A DNA stretch of 56,805 nt from DRYM01 sp964526225 (GCA_964526225.1 CAZGLL010000010.1:1-56805), one strand, 5' to 3'. Positions 9,555 through 17,748 are shown, counted from the stretch's first letter. The notes: generated from the sequence alone by a model not told the origin. Made by a program: numbers and translations.

Positions 9555-10220
9555 ATGGTTACTGCTAATGAAAGATTGGCGCTAACAAGTATTTTAGCGT
9601 CAACGTTCGTTATAGTGTTAGTGTCTATAGGCTCTGGAGGGAAGGTAGTTTACGGTTTTTTCTATACCCCTCCGCCGGAAGAGGCTCTAGTAGCTATAAT
9701 ACCCTACTGCTTCGTAATCTTAAGCATTCATTTCACATTAAGAGTTTCTGATAAAGAAATGAAGTTTTTTAGCGAAAAAGTAGCTGTAGCGGCATCGCTA
9801 ATAGGTTACTATATGGCATTAATGTCTGCAATACTTTATGCTGGAAGTGGCAATAGAGAAACTCTAGTTAGTTTTCTAGGCGATTCCGTTGTTGCTTTAG
9901 GAAGCATTTTGCATATAAATTTCAGGTCGATACCTTATGTTGCGAAAAAGTTTCTTTCAAAAAGAGACATTTTCGATAAAATAATTGTTGCACTGGCATT
10001 TCTTATTCTAGGATTTTCACGAGTTGTAAGCAAGGATGTTCCATTAAGTATTTCCTTAGTATTTTACGGTATGTCATGGTTTGTATGGTTACTTGTACTT
10101 TACGACTTTGCTAAAATGTTCAATATTAAGAATAAAGGGTTTATTATACAGCTGAACTTTCTAGTTCTACTTGCGATGACTAACTTAACGTACGCCATAT
10201 TGATAATACTTTCCGTTTAA
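9555..10220 (+). CDS. Polytopic membrane protein of unknown function
   Basis: 221 residues with six or seven hydrophobic segments (about 9-29, 43-62, 75-97, 104-118, 142-160, 165-186, 196-219). The start ATG is preceded by a purine-rich GGTGGAAGAAAG. No transporter motif is visible and I do not recognise the family. Its TAA overlaps the stop codon of the convergent zinc-ribbon gene in a shared TTAA. Confidence 0.65.
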   Translation: MVTANERLALTSILASTFVIVLVSIGSGGKVVYGFFYTPPPEEALVAIIPYCFVILSIHFTLRVSDKEMKFFSEKVAVAASLIGYYMALMSAILYAGSGNRETLVSFLGDSVVALGSILHINFRSIPYVAKKFLSKRDIFDKIIVALAFLILGFSRVVSKDVPLSISLVFYGMSWFVWLLVLYDFAKMFNIKNKGFIIQLNFLVLLAMTNLTYAILIILSV

Positions 10221-10537
10221 AGTTCTTCTTCATCAAGTTCGCTAAGATCTATTTCGAAAACCTCTCCTTCCCTTTTCTCCTCTTTCTCCTCCCCTCTTCC
10301 TAAAACCTTTTTGCCTTTGGCCCCTTCTACCTCTACTTCGCCGCTTCCTCCAACCTTTATTTTACTTACAACAGCTCTCCATTTATGACCGTGTAAACAC
10401 TGGTACATTCCCATAACAGTTATCGTTATTCTACCCTTTGAATCGGGAAGTGGTGATATGAGTTGCCATGTTTTATAGGGTTTTTCAACTTCTTCTCCAC
10501 AATAGGGACAAATATTTGGAGGTCTCTTTTTAGGCAT
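10217..10537 (-). CDS. Zinc-ribbon Cren7-like chromatin protein, long paralog
   Basis: 106 residues. The first ~60 align with the small Cren7-like protein at 17749-17889: CPYCGEEVEKP-KTW-L, a KGR turn, then C-LHGH-W-RA, giving a potential zinc site C10, C13, C47, H51. The K-x-W-x-L and KGR elements are those of the SH3-like DNA-binding sheet of Cren7, with a 6-residue longer loop. The remaining ~45 residues are a low-complexity Gly/Lys/Glu tail ending in acidic DLSELDEEEL. The ATG at 10537 sits directly behind GGTGAT; an upstream GTG (10549) would add four residues. The paralogy is seen directly; the chromatin role is inferred. Its stop codon overlaps that of the convergent membrane protein gene. 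Confidence 0.75.
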   Translation of the reverse strand: MPKKRPPNICPYCGEEVEKPYKTWQLISPLPDSKGRITITVMGMYQCLHGHKWRAVVSKIKVGGSGEVEVEGAKGKKVLGRGEEKEEKREGEVFEIDLSELDEEEL

Positions 10538-10586
10538 ATCACCTTTCACCCTTTTATCGTGTGAAATTAGAGGGAACCAGATGTTT

Positions 10587-11396
10587 TTAAGAATTTAGCC
10601 TAACTATTTCAACCTTGTATTCTCCAAGTTCTCTTAGGAGCTCCTTGGCTATGTCTGAAAATACTTGTTCTACTTTTTCGGGACTTGTAGTGTAAACTGT
10701 TACTTCGAATTCTGCTGCTGAACTCGTTAGCTTATGAACTCTAATGTCTGGTGATATCTTAACTATGCCTTTGTAAGATGATATGGCTTTCATTATTTTA
10801 TCTTCAATATCTTCTATAGTAAACGGTGCTTCGACGTGTACTAGGATTTTTACTGCGAAAAGTTCTGAGTATATTTTCAGTAGTTGTTCTAGAAAGAGTG
10901 AGTTAGGTATTTTCACTATGCTTCCGTCCCTAGTTTTTATTTCTGTGTAAAGTGCTCCTATGTTTCTTACCTTACCTATTACGTCACCTATCTTTATCAT
11001 ATCACCTATTACGATAACTCTTCCGAGAAGTATCGCGTAGTACGATATAATGTTGGTGTAGAGGCTTTTAGCTGAATATGCTAGTATTAGCAGAAAACCT
11101 ATTATTGCAAGTACGAGGTAAATGTTTGCTGTGAAAAGCGAAATTATTATGAGAAGTATTAGCGAGTATATTACGATGCTCAATACGTTATGTATTCTAA
11201 CATATGCTGATTGAGAAATAATGTTTCTCTGAACCATTTTCTTTAACATATTGTTTACTGTTTTTAGAACTGCAACACCTATTATGAAGGCTAATGCTGA
11301 ATATATTATTTGAGCCATTAGGGGATGGGAAAGTAGTAGTCTTAACTGCTCCATGTAGTATTCAATGAATTTTCGGATTGCTTCGCTCTCTTGCAT
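10587..11396 (-). CDS. MscS-family mechanosensitive channel
   Basis: 269 residues. Three hydrophobic helices occupy about residues 20-115. They are followed by the MscS beta domain: VIVIGDMIKIGDVIGKV, then TEIKTRDGSIVKIPNSLF, a strong signature. The C-terminal alpha/beta domain follows. Such channels release solutes on membrane tension. It begins 1 base after the stop of the TrkA-like gene, so the two make an ion/osmotic operon. Confidence 0.88.
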   Translation of the reverse strand: MQESEAIRKFIEYYMEQLRLLLSHPLMAQIIYSALAFIIGVAVLKTVNNMLKKMVQRNIISQSAYVRIHNVLSIVIYSLILLIIISLFTANIYLVLAIIGFLLILAYSAKSLYTNIISYYAILLGRVIVIGDMIKIGDVIGKVRNIGALYTEIKTRDGSIVKIPNSLFLEQLLKIYSELFAVKILVHVEAPFTIEDIEDKIMKAISSYKGIVKISPDIRVHKLTSSAAEFEVTVYTTSPEKVEQVFSDIAKELLRELGEYKVEIVRLNS

Positions 11397-11397
11397 T

Positions 11398-12057
11398 CTA
11401 AATTCCTCTAAATGCTTTTATAAATTCCTCAGCAATATCGTTTCTCACTAACCCTATTATTTCGTATCCTGGCCTTAGTTCTTTAATTTCGTTTGGCTCT
11501 AAAAACTTTTCTCCATCAAAAATCGCTATAACTTTGGCTGCTAACGGTATTTTAAGTTCATCGAGAGTTTTACCTATGCAAGCATCATTCTCTGTTAGTG
11601 TAAGTGAAACTAGACCGTACATTCCACTAAATATTGGAGCTATTTTAACTAGGGAGTATTTACCTTCAATGAATCCTTCAATGATGTTTGCTGTAACGTA
11701 GGGAACGCAGATAGCTCTTTCAATACCTACCCTCTCTAGGAGCTTAGCTACCTTCTCGTTCTTAACTCTTACAATTATTCTTGGAACACCATATTCTCTA
11801 GCAATTAACGCTACGAAAAGATTTACTTCGTCCTTATCTGTTGTTGCCACCAGAACGTCTAGCTTTCTCAAATCAACTTCATCATATAGTGTTAAGTCTG
11901 TTGCATCACGATTTATAGCTAATACGTCTGCTTCTTCAGTCACCATCCTACATTTTTCTTTCTCCTTATCAACAACTATAACTTCGTTGCCTTTACCTGA
12001 AAGCATTTTTACAAGGTGTCTTCCGGTATCGCCTGCGCCAACAACAAGTATTCTCAT
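11398..12057 (-). CDS. trkA: TrkA-like potassium transport regulator (RCK domains)
   Basis: 219 residues. An N-terminal Rossmann NAD-binding domain opens with MRILVVGAGDTG (GxGxxG) and has VDKEKEKC at the end of strand 2. A TrkA-C/RCK-C domain covers about 135-215. This is the cytosolic ligand-gated regulator of Trk/Ktr potassium channels; no membrane channel subunit adjoins it. I chose the ATG at 12057, which has GGTGGG about 7 bases ahead; an upstream GTG (12069) adds four residues. It is the first gene of an operon with the MscS channel. Confidence 0.92.
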   Translation of the reverse strand: MRILVVGAGDTGRHLVKMLSGKGNEVIVVDKEKEKCRMVTEEADVLAINRDATDLTLYDEVDLRKLDVLVATTDKDEVNLFVALIAREYGVPRIIVRVKNEKVAKLLERVGIERAICVPYVTANIIEGFIEGKYSLVKIAPIFSGMYGLVSLTLTENDACIGKTLDELKIPLAAKVIAIFDGEKFLEPNEIKELRPGYEIIGLVRNDIAEEFIKAFRGI

Positions 12058-12123
12058 AGTATTGCCCACCCAAAGTTCTTCAATAACTCTTTACGCTTAA
12101 CTAATTTGAAGGTTTCGGATATC

Positions 12124-12432
12124 TCATATAAAACCTAAGCTTATAGCAACAAATATTGAAGTGTAAGAAGCAATGAACAATGCTGAAACCATAATGTAAC
12201 TTATGTTAAGCAATGTAATAGCCAGTATTTGAATTAAATATAACATTGCTGAAAAGTACATGAGGAATATGTTATTTAGAATTATGGAAGACGCAATTAC
12301 AGGAAGGACGTAAGCTGTAGCAAGTAAGCAAAGATAAAGCTTCTTAAAGCCAACCTGATCTGATAACTTAACCATTAACGGCGAAGACACTATATTAAGT
12401 GCTAAAGTTATTGTCAATATTTTCTCAAGCAA
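12124..12432 (-). CDS. Small membrane protein
   Basis: 102 residues from a TTG start with AGGT upstream. Three hydrophobic stretches (about 1-22, 32-55, 58-100) make it an integral membrane protein. The segment SSPLMVKLSDQVGFKK vaguely recalls a loop of a large transporter, but nothing else of one is present, so it is either a genuine small protein or a remnant. It precedes trkA by about 66 bases on the same strand. Confidence 0.45.
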   Translation of the reverse strand: MLEKILTITLALNIVSSPLMVKLSDQVGFKKLYLCLLATAYVLPVIASSIILNNIFLMYFSAMLYLIQILAITLLNISYIMVSALFIASYTSIFVAISLGFI

Positions 12433-12538
12433 AAGTACCTACCTCTCCATATAATCACATGGTTACTACTGAGACAACATTTACTAACTTTACTAGACAA
12501 CATTATTTTCAGAAAAGAATTTAAAATGAGGTGTAGCT

Positions 12539-13864
12539 TTGTTGAAAGACATAGTCTATTATGAAATAGATGAAGCATTTAAAATACACCATGTTAAAGG
12601 AAGAGAAATAATTGATTCACGAGGTAAACCAACTGTTGAAGCTGAAGTATCTACTGTTGGAGGAGGAGTTGGTATAGCAGCGGTTCCAGCAGGTGCATCT
12701 AAGGGTAAGCATGAAGCATGGGAGCTTAGAGATGGTGGTTCAAGGTTTTTCGGGCTTGGTGTTAGAAAAGCTGTTGAAAACATAAACACCCTTATTTCTA
12801 AGGAAATAGTCGGTCTTGACTCTAGATATCAGAGAGATGTAGATAATAGAATGATTCTACTTGATGGAACACCTAATAAGTCTAAATTAGGTGCTAATGC
12901 AGTTCTCGCTGTTTCAATAGCTACTTCTAAGGCTGCTGCTGATACCTACGGATTACCGTTGTTTAGGTATTGGGGTGGTTATTTAGCTAGGACTCTTCCA
13001 ACACCATTCCTTAACATAATTAATGGAGGTAAACATGCTGGTAATGAATTAAGCATACAGGAGTTCATGATTGTTCCCGGAGGAGCCGATAGTTTCTCAG
13101 AAGCGTTAAGAATGGCTTGTGAAGTTTACTACAAGCTTAGGGAGTTCTTAAAGGAAAAATACGGTCTTCAAGCAGTAAACGTAGGCGATGAAGGAGGATT
13201 TGCTCCACCAATTTCTAAAAGCAGGGATGCTTTAGATGCTCTTGTAAGAGCAATTAAAATGGCAGGATATGTTGAAGGAACCGATGTAGCTATAGCTATT
13301 GATGCGGCAGCATCAAGTTTTTACGATGAAGAAAAAATGAAATACTTTATTGATGGAAAACATGTTAACCCAGATGATCTCTTAGAGTACTATGTGAAGT
13401 TGGTTGAGGAATACCCTATTGTTAGCATTGAGGATCCATTTTATGAAGAAGACTTTAAGAGGTTTGCAGAATTGACAAAGAAAATAGGCTCCAAAGTATT
13501 AATCGTAGGTGATGACTTGTTCGTAACAAATATTAATAGATTTAGGGAAGGTGTTATGCGCAGTTCTGCTAACGCAATCTTAGTTAAAATGAACCAAATA
13601 GGTACTGTTAGTGAAACATTTGATGTAATATACTATGCTAAGCAAGTAAATTATCAGCCAATAATAAGTCATAGAAGCGGTGAAACCGAGGATACAACGA
13701 TAGCTGATTTAGCTGTAGCTACAAATGCAGGAGCAATTAAGACTGGAGCGCCTGCGCGTAGCGAAAGAACAGCAAAATACAATAGATTGCTTAGGATAGA
13801 GGAAATATTAGGTAGCGAAGCTAAATATGCTGGGTTCACAATATTTCCGGGCAGACCCAAATAA
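12539..13864 (+). CDS. eno: Enolase (phosphopyruvate hydratase)
   Basis: 441 residues. Clear signatures: GREIIDSRGKPTVEAEV at the N-terminus, NGGKHAGN, VGDEGGFAPP, SIEDPF, GDDLFVTN, KMNQIGT (catalytic Lys) and SHRSGETEDTTIADLAVA. Metal ligands lie in the DAAASSF, ED and DD motifs. It interconverts 2-phosphoglycerate and phosphoenolpyruvate in the cytoplasm. The TTG start at 12539 has GAGGTG about 8 bases upstream and leaves an N-terminal extension of ~20 residues before the core. It stands alone upstream of an sRNA candidate and the cell-division genes. Confidence 0.97.
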   Translation: MLKDIVYYEIDEAFKIHHVKGREIIDSRGKPTVEAEVSTVGGGVGIAAVPAGASKGKHEAWELRDGGSRFFGLGVRKAVENINTLISKEIVGLDSRYQRDVDNRMILLDGTPNKSKLGANAVLAVSIATSKAAADTYGLPLFRYWGGYLARTLPTPFLNIINGGKHAGNELSIQEFMIVPGGADSFSEALRMACEVYYKLREFLKEKYGLQAVNVGDEGGFAPPISKSRDALDALVRAIKMAGYVEGTDVAIAIDAAASSFYDEEKMKYFIDGKHVNPDDLLEYYVKLVEEYPIVSIEDPFYEEDFKRFAELTKKIGSKVLIVGDDLFVTNINRFREGVMRSSANAILVKMNQIGTVSETFDVIYYAKQVNYQPIISHRSGETEDTTIADLAVATNAGAIKTGAPARSERTAKYNRLLRIEEILGSEAKYAGFTIFPGRPK

Positions 13865-13877
13865 AACATTAGAAGCG

Positions 13878-13936
13878 ATGATGAAGGTTAAAAGCGAGGA
13901 AATCCTAGCTATAAATGTCTGGAACCAGGCTTCTGA
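13878..13936 (+). ncRNA. Candidate box C/D sRNA
   Basis: A perfect C box (ATGATGA, 13878-13884) and D box (CTGA, 13933-13936) lie 59 bases apart in the gap after enolase, the normal size of an archaeal C/D guide RNA. The flanks can form only a short GC:GC pairing. The internal D'/C' boxes are weak (CTAG near 13904), so this is the least certain of the set. The D-box guide would be the ~12 bases ending in CCAGGCTT. Confidence 0.45.
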
Positions 13937-13952
13937 GCAAATCAAGGTTTAG

Positions 13953-13977
13953 GTTGAAGTAAAAAATCCTCTTCAAC
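13953..13977. terminator. Hairpin between convergent enolase and cdvB2
   Basis: GTTGAAG (13953-13959) and CTTCAAC (13971-13977) form a perfect 7-bp stem with an 11-base loop containing an A run. It lies between convergent genes and is followed by an AT-rich stretch. It could end transcription from either side. Confidence 0.4.
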
Positions 13978-13990
13978 TAAAATTATTTCT

Positions 13991-14665
13991 TTACTTTGGT
14001 GGCGCTGGCAAGCTCGCGCTCTCACCTGTTGTTTCTGGCAATGGTAGTTCTGGGAATTTCTCTTTCATCCTCTCCTCAGCTATTATTGACGCTTCTTCAA
14101 GTATCTTCTTTGCTTCACCACTAACTAATGTTGAATCAATGGACGCAATAGAGGACCCCATAAATTCGCCAGCTTCCAGAACTATTGAATGAAGCGTACT
14201 GTCGATTTCATCAAGTTCAAACGCTATTTCAGGTACTATGCCTTTCAGATGCTGCTTAACATCCTTAATAACCTCTACTATTGGTGCCATTGTTACAAGT
14301 ACGTCTCCAAGCTCTCTGACAGTTTCAAGTCTTAGAGCGACCTGTTCTAGTGCAAGCTGTGCTCTAAGAACTGTCTTAGCTATTTTCCTTACCTCAGCTA
14401 CTTCATTAGCATATATTGTTGCTCTAGCGCTATCCTTCATCATTTGCGCTGAAACAACCTTTTCGAAAAGCATCTTGTCTCTTTCCTGTAGTTTGTTGAA
14501 TAAGTGCTCTAACTTATTTACTTGTATTTTGACTTTATAAAGTGCCATAGCTAGCTTGTATCTCATAGGTGGTGGCGGATGAATTATTTTAGCTATTCTC
14601 TCCTTAACCGACGGCTTAGGGCTATCGTCCCAGTCTTTAACAAACTTTTCAAGCCTAGATGGCAT
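13991..14665 (-). CDS. cdvB2: ESCRT-III-like protein, second CdvB paralog
   Basis: 224 residues. The ESCRT-III helical core (about 25-190) aligns with CdvB in the same locus: KVKIQVNKLEHLFNKLQERD, then ARATIYANEVAEVRKIAKTVLRAQLALEQV. After a linker it ends in a proline-rich FPELPLPETT segment resembling the MIM2 motif that binds the CdvC MIT domain. It lacks the C-terminal winged helix by which CdvB binds CdvA. It therefore fits the CdvB1/B2/B3 type that forms the constricting polymer after CdvB. It is transcribed away from cdvA from a shared divergent promoter. The ATG at 14665 has GGTGGT 8 bases ahead; a GTG at 14677 is an alternative leaderless start. Confidence 0.9.
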   Translation of the reverse strand: MPSRLEKFVKDWDDSPKPSVKERIAKIIHPPPPMRYKLAMALYKVKIQVNKLEHLFNKLQERDKMLFEKVVSAQMMKDSARATIYANEVAEVRKIAKTVLRAQLALEQVALRLETVRELGDVLVTMAPIVEVIKDVKQHLKGIVPEIAFELDEIDSTLHSIVLEAGEFMGSSIASIDSTLVSGEAKKILEEASIIAEERMKEKFPELPLPETTGESASLPAPPK

Positions 14666-14702
14666 ACTGTTTACCACCGAAAATGATGTTGCCCATTACT
14701 TT

Positions 14703-14763
14703 GTATTTAAAACTTAGGGGCTATTCGGAAACTTCTGAAGCAAAGCCCCTAACTCTTAAATAG
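14703..14763. promoter_or_regulatory. Divergent cdvB2/cdvA promoter with duplicated upstream element
   Basis: Two 20-base half-sites in opposite orientation, 14703-14722 (minus) and 14744-14763 (plus), agree at 17 of 20 positions. Each consists of AGCCCCTAA, 3 bases, then a TATA box TTAAATA. Read as DNA this gives a perfect 9-bp inverted repeat, TTAGGGGCT (14714-14722) and AGCCCCTAA (14744-14752). The minus TATA is about 29 bases from the cdvB2 start, and the plus TATA about 60 from the cdvA start. The shared element sits where BRE or an activator/repressor site would be, so both genes are probably controlled together. A weaker relative, AGCCCTTAG, lies upstream of cdvC at 16463-16471. Confidence 0.7.
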
Positions 14764-14818
14764 CTTCAAGATGAATAAAGGATTCTTTCGAAAGCAAAAA
14801 TCAGAAGAGTGGTTTAGA

Positions 14819-15529
14819 ATGATCTTAACGGTTGAAACATTTGAAAAATACGTAGGTCAATCAGTAAAAGACCCCTATGGACGCTACGTAGGTGTTATAG
14901 CAGGTTTCTTCAGCGAAATCGATGGTACAGTAAACTATGTAAGCCTAGAATTTGCTAACGGAGAATTTGCTAAACTACCTGTAAATAGATTTGAGTTCAA
15001 ACCGGATTCTGTAACGCTGGTTCCAGGGTGGAAAGCCGAAGCTAATGAAGTAAAAATGAAGCTAGAAACCGTCAGAAAAAGAGTTAAAGCACTCGATGAT
15101 CTTTTCGCTAAGGGAGAAATAGCTAGACATGCATATGAAGAGTTCAAGAGAAAATTGGAAACAGACCTAGGGAAACTTAGAATTGAGGCAAAAGAGGTTA
15201 GGAAGAATCTACAGCATAGACTGAAGGAGCTTGAGAAACAGAAGGAGAGCTTAGAAACAGCATTAGCAGCAATGAAAATGATGTTCTTCTCCGGCGAAAT
15301 AAGTGAACCAGTATTCAAGAGGTCTTCAGAAATAATTAAAAGGAACATTGAAAAATGTGATGCTGAAAAGAATGACATTAGAGTAGCAATAGATGAGCTA
15401 GAAAAAATAGAATCAGCGCCCATATCGCTAACGGCTCCCCATAAGGAGGAGAAACCTGAGGAATCAATGATATCTGCGCCTTCCCAAGAAGAACCACTAG
15501 TGGTACAAGTTGTTGAAGGCGAACAGTAA
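14819..15529 (+). CDS. cdvA: Cell division protein CdvA
   Basis: 236 residues. The N-terminal beta domain contains KYVGQSVKDPYGRYVGVIAG followed by EIDGTVNYVSLE, characteristic of the PRC-barrel-like domain of CdvA. A long coiled coil covers about 75-205 (KRVKALDDLFAKGEI and Glu/Lys heptads). The C-terminal tail, with APHKEEKPEE and a final hydrophobic stretch, is where the CdvB-binding peptide would lie. CdvA binds membrane and DNA and recruits CdvB to the division site. I chose the ATG at 14819, not 14771. The TATA box at 14757-14763 is too close to 14771 for that codon to be in the mRNA, and GAGTGGT precedes 14819. Confidence 0.92.
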   Translation: MILTVETFEKYVGQSVKDPYGRYVGVIAGFFSEIDGTVNYVSLEFANGEFAKLPVNRFEFKPDSVTLVPGWKAEANEVKMKLETVRKRVKALDDLFAKGEIARHAYEEFKRKLETDLGKLRIEAKEVRKNLQHRLKELEKQKESLETALAAMKMMFFSGEISEPVFKRSSEIIKRNIEKCDAEKNDIRVAIDELEKIESAPISLTAPHKEEKPEESMISAPSQEEPLVVQVVEGEQ

Positions 15530-15571
15530 ATATTTTTCTTTCCAACCCTATAATATTTTGAGGGACGCCGA

Positions 15572-16450
15572 GTGAGCAGAATTGCTAAGGAGTGGAGTGG
15601 TGAAGATTACGGTAGACCTTTCTTCCTGAGATTACTTAGCCGTTTAAAACCCCATAAAACCTCTTTGAAAAGGAAAATTTCCGAAGTAATATATAGGTTA
15701 GATATTCAAATGGAAAGACTTGATGAAACACTTACTAGGTTAAGAAGTAGAGATAATGAGCTTCTAGAAAAAACAGTTAAAGCATACATAACCAAGGATT
15801 TTGCCCGTGCATCAATCTACGCTAGCGAAGTAGCTGAGCTAAGGAAAATGGCTAAAATAGTTCTCGCAAGTAGACTTGCGCTTGAAAGGGTAAGGGTTAG
15901 GTTAGAAACAATAGTTGAATTAGGGGATATAGCCTCAGTTATTGCACCCTTAGTTCCTGTTTTGAAAAGTTTAAAAACACAACTTTCAGGAATAATACCT
16001 GAAATATCAATTGAACTTGAAGAAATAACTAATAGCATGAATAGTATGCTTCTAGAGGTAGGACAGGTAGCTTCAGCCGCAGCATCAACACCTATGCTAA
16101 CTGAGGAAGCTAAGAAGGTACTTCTAGAAGCGCAAGCCCTAGCTGAGGAGAAAATTAAGGAGAACTTCCCGAAGATTCCCTCACAAATAAAGATACCTGA
16201 GCTTGAAGAAACAGCTTCAAGAGTACCTGTAGCATTAGATGTTGCTGTAGCTCAAACAGCATCTACGAAACCTATGAAAATAAAGATACCTTTAAGAAAA
16301 CTTGAAAACAAAGTTTTAGAGTACATTAGATCACATAGGGGCTTCATAGACGTCAATGAATGCGCTGAAGTATTTGGTGTAAACAGAGAAGATATACTTA
16401 AAGCTCTTAAATCCCTTGAGAAAAAGGGCAAGATAAAACTTAGAAGATAA
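15572..16450 (+). CDS. cdvB: Cell division protein CdvB (ESCRT-III with winged helix)
   Basis: 292 residues from a GTG with GAGGGA upstream. Residues about 25-190 form the ESCRT-III core (DETLTRLRSRDNELLEKTV, then ARASIYASEVAELRKMAK). A proline-rich segment at about 195-210 (NFPKIPSQIKIPELEE) resembles the MIM2 motif recognised by the CdvC MIT domain. Residues about 243-292 form a winged helix (ENKVLEYIRSHRGFIDVNE and following), the module that binds the CdvA tail. It lies 42 bases after cdvA, so they are likely co-transcribed. Confidence 0.95.
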   Translation: MSRIAKEWSGEDYGRPFFLRLLSRLKPHKTSLKRKISEVIYRLDIQMERLDETLTRLRSRDNELLEKTVKAYITKDFARASIYASEVAELRKMAKIVLASRLALERVRVRLETIVELGDIASVIAPLVPVLKSLKTQLSGIIPEISIELEEITNSMNSMLLEVGQVASAAASTPMLTEEAKKVLLEAQALAEEKIKENFPKIPSQIKIPELEETASRVPVALDVAVAQTASTKPMKIKIPLRKLENKVLEYIRSHRGFIDVNECAEVFGVNREDILKALKSLEKKGKIKLRR

Positions 16451-16544
16451 AAAGTAATTAGCAGCCCTTAGTTAGAGTATGAGTGTTTTTCTTTAGCTTA
16501 AAATACAAACACAGCTTAAAATGATGAATCACGGTGCTTAAATA

Positions 16545-17669
16545 ATGGCACATAGCGTGCTTGAGGAATTAGCACGAAAATATGCGTTACGAGCAGTTAG
16601 CGCTGATAGAAATGGTAATAGAGAAGTAGCTATCACTTATTACAATAAGGCCGTAGATACGTTAATGAAAATAGTTAGACTTTATCCTGATAATCCCTTA
16701 ACAAAAGTTTATCTTACAATGATTAAGGAGTATAAGGAAAGAGCAGAACAACTAAAGAAGTTAAGCGTAAGTGTTCCTGTCGAAGGTGAAGAGCTAGGTG
16801 AAATCTCTGTTGAAGACCTTATAGTTTCTGAAAAACCGAATATAACATGGAACGACATAGCTGATCTAGAACATGCTAAAAAGGCTATTATGAAAGCGAT
16901 AATCTATCCCGCACGTAACCCTAGGCTTTTTCCGTTAGGTTGGCCTAGAGGAATACTTCTATTCGGCCCTCCTGGCTGTGGAAAAACACTTTTAGCTTCA
17001 GCCGTAGCTAACGAAATAGACGCTGTTTTTATAAGTGTTGATGCTGCAACAATAATGTCTAAGTGGCTTGGGGAAGCAGAGAAAAATGTTGCAAAACTTT
17101 TCAGGAAGGGTAGGGAAATGGCTAAGAAAGGAACACCAGTAATAATTTTCATCGACGAAATAGACTCCTTGCTCGGAGTTTTTAGCAGTGAAGTAGGAGG
17201 GGAGGTTAGGGTAAGAAATCAGTTCCTTAAGGAAATGGATGGACTACAGGACAAGAAAAATAAACTTCTCCTTTTCGTGATAGGTGCAACAAATAAGCCA
17301 TGGAAGCTCGATGATGCCTTCATAAGGAGGTTTCAGAGAAGAATATATATTCCGCCACCATCCTATGAAGCCCGAATCGAACTTTTTAAACTATACACTA
17401 GAGAGCTAAAACTTGACCCATCAGTTGATATCAGAAAGCTTGCAAGTTTAACTGAAGGATATTCTAGTAGCGATATTAAGGACATATGTCAAGAAGTTCA
17501 GGAAAAAGTAGTTGAAGAATATTTTGAAAAAACAGGGGGAGCGTATGGAGAGCCGAGAGCAATAACTATGGAGGACTTTATAGAGGTTATTAAGAGAAGG
17601 AGGCCTAGCATAAACAGGGACCTTATAAGAAAATATGAAATATGGGCCGCAGAATACGGGGCTCTTTAA
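16545..17669 (+). CDS. cdvC: Cell division ATPase CdvC (Vps4-like)
   Basis: 374 residues. An N-terminal MIT domain (about 1-75, helical, with ITYYNKAVDTLMKIV) binds MIM2 motifs of ESCRT-III proteins. The AAA ATPase domain has Walker A GPPGCGKT (141-148), Walker B IFIDEID (201-207), an SRH with ATNKPWKLDDAFIRRF, and a Vps4-type C-terminal region (KYEIWAAEYG). It disassembles CdvB polymers during cytokinesis. Its own promoter is likely: TATA-like CTTAAAATA motifs and an AGCCCTTAG element precede it in a 94-base gap. GGTG lies 8 bases before the ATG. Confidence 0.95.
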   Translation: MAHSVLEELARKYALRAVSADRNGNREVAITYYNKAVDTLMKIVRLYPDNPLTKVYLTMIKEYKERAEQLKKLSVSVPVEGEELGEISVEDLIVSEKPNITWNDIADLEHAKKAIMKAIIYPARNPRLFPLGWPRGILLFGPPGCGKTLLASAVANEIDAVFISVDAATIMSKWLGEAEKNVAKLFRKGREMAKKGTPVIIFIDEIDSLLGVFSSEVGGEVRVRNQFLKEMDGLQDKKNKLLLFVIGATNKPWKLDDAFIRRFQRRIYIPPPSYEARIELFKLYTRELKLDPSVDIRKLASLTEGYSSSDIKDICQEVQEKVVEEYFEKTGGAYGEPRAITMEDFIEVIKRRRPSINRDLIRKYEIWAAEYGAL

Positions 17670-17748
17670 AATTGCCTCACAAATTCAAAAGTTATTATGG
17701 AGGAGAAAAAACAAAATTGGTTTTATTTTATGGATAGTTTGTAGTCGT

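Noticed and set aside
12124..12432. Remnant of a larger transporter gene
   Set aside because: No flanking coding similarity in any frame was seen, so it is listed as a small membrane protein with low confidence rather than as a pseudogene.
14714..14752. Inverted repeat before cdvA read as an RNA hairpin or riboswitch
   Set aside because: The arms lie upstream of both TATA boxes and would not be transcribed from either promoter, so a DNA element is the better reading.
14771..14818. Longer cdvA start at ATG 14771
   Set aside because: It lies only about 10 bases from the TATA box, so it would not be in the transcript; the family N-terminus begins near 14819.
14935..15423. 162-codon open frame antisense to cdvA
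   Set aside because: Low-complexity Ser/Phe/Leu composition produced by the coiled-coil codons on the other strand.
16519..16526. ATGATGA upstream of cdvC as a C box
   Set aside because: No CTGA at sRNA distance; the next one lies more than 80 bases away within coding sequence.
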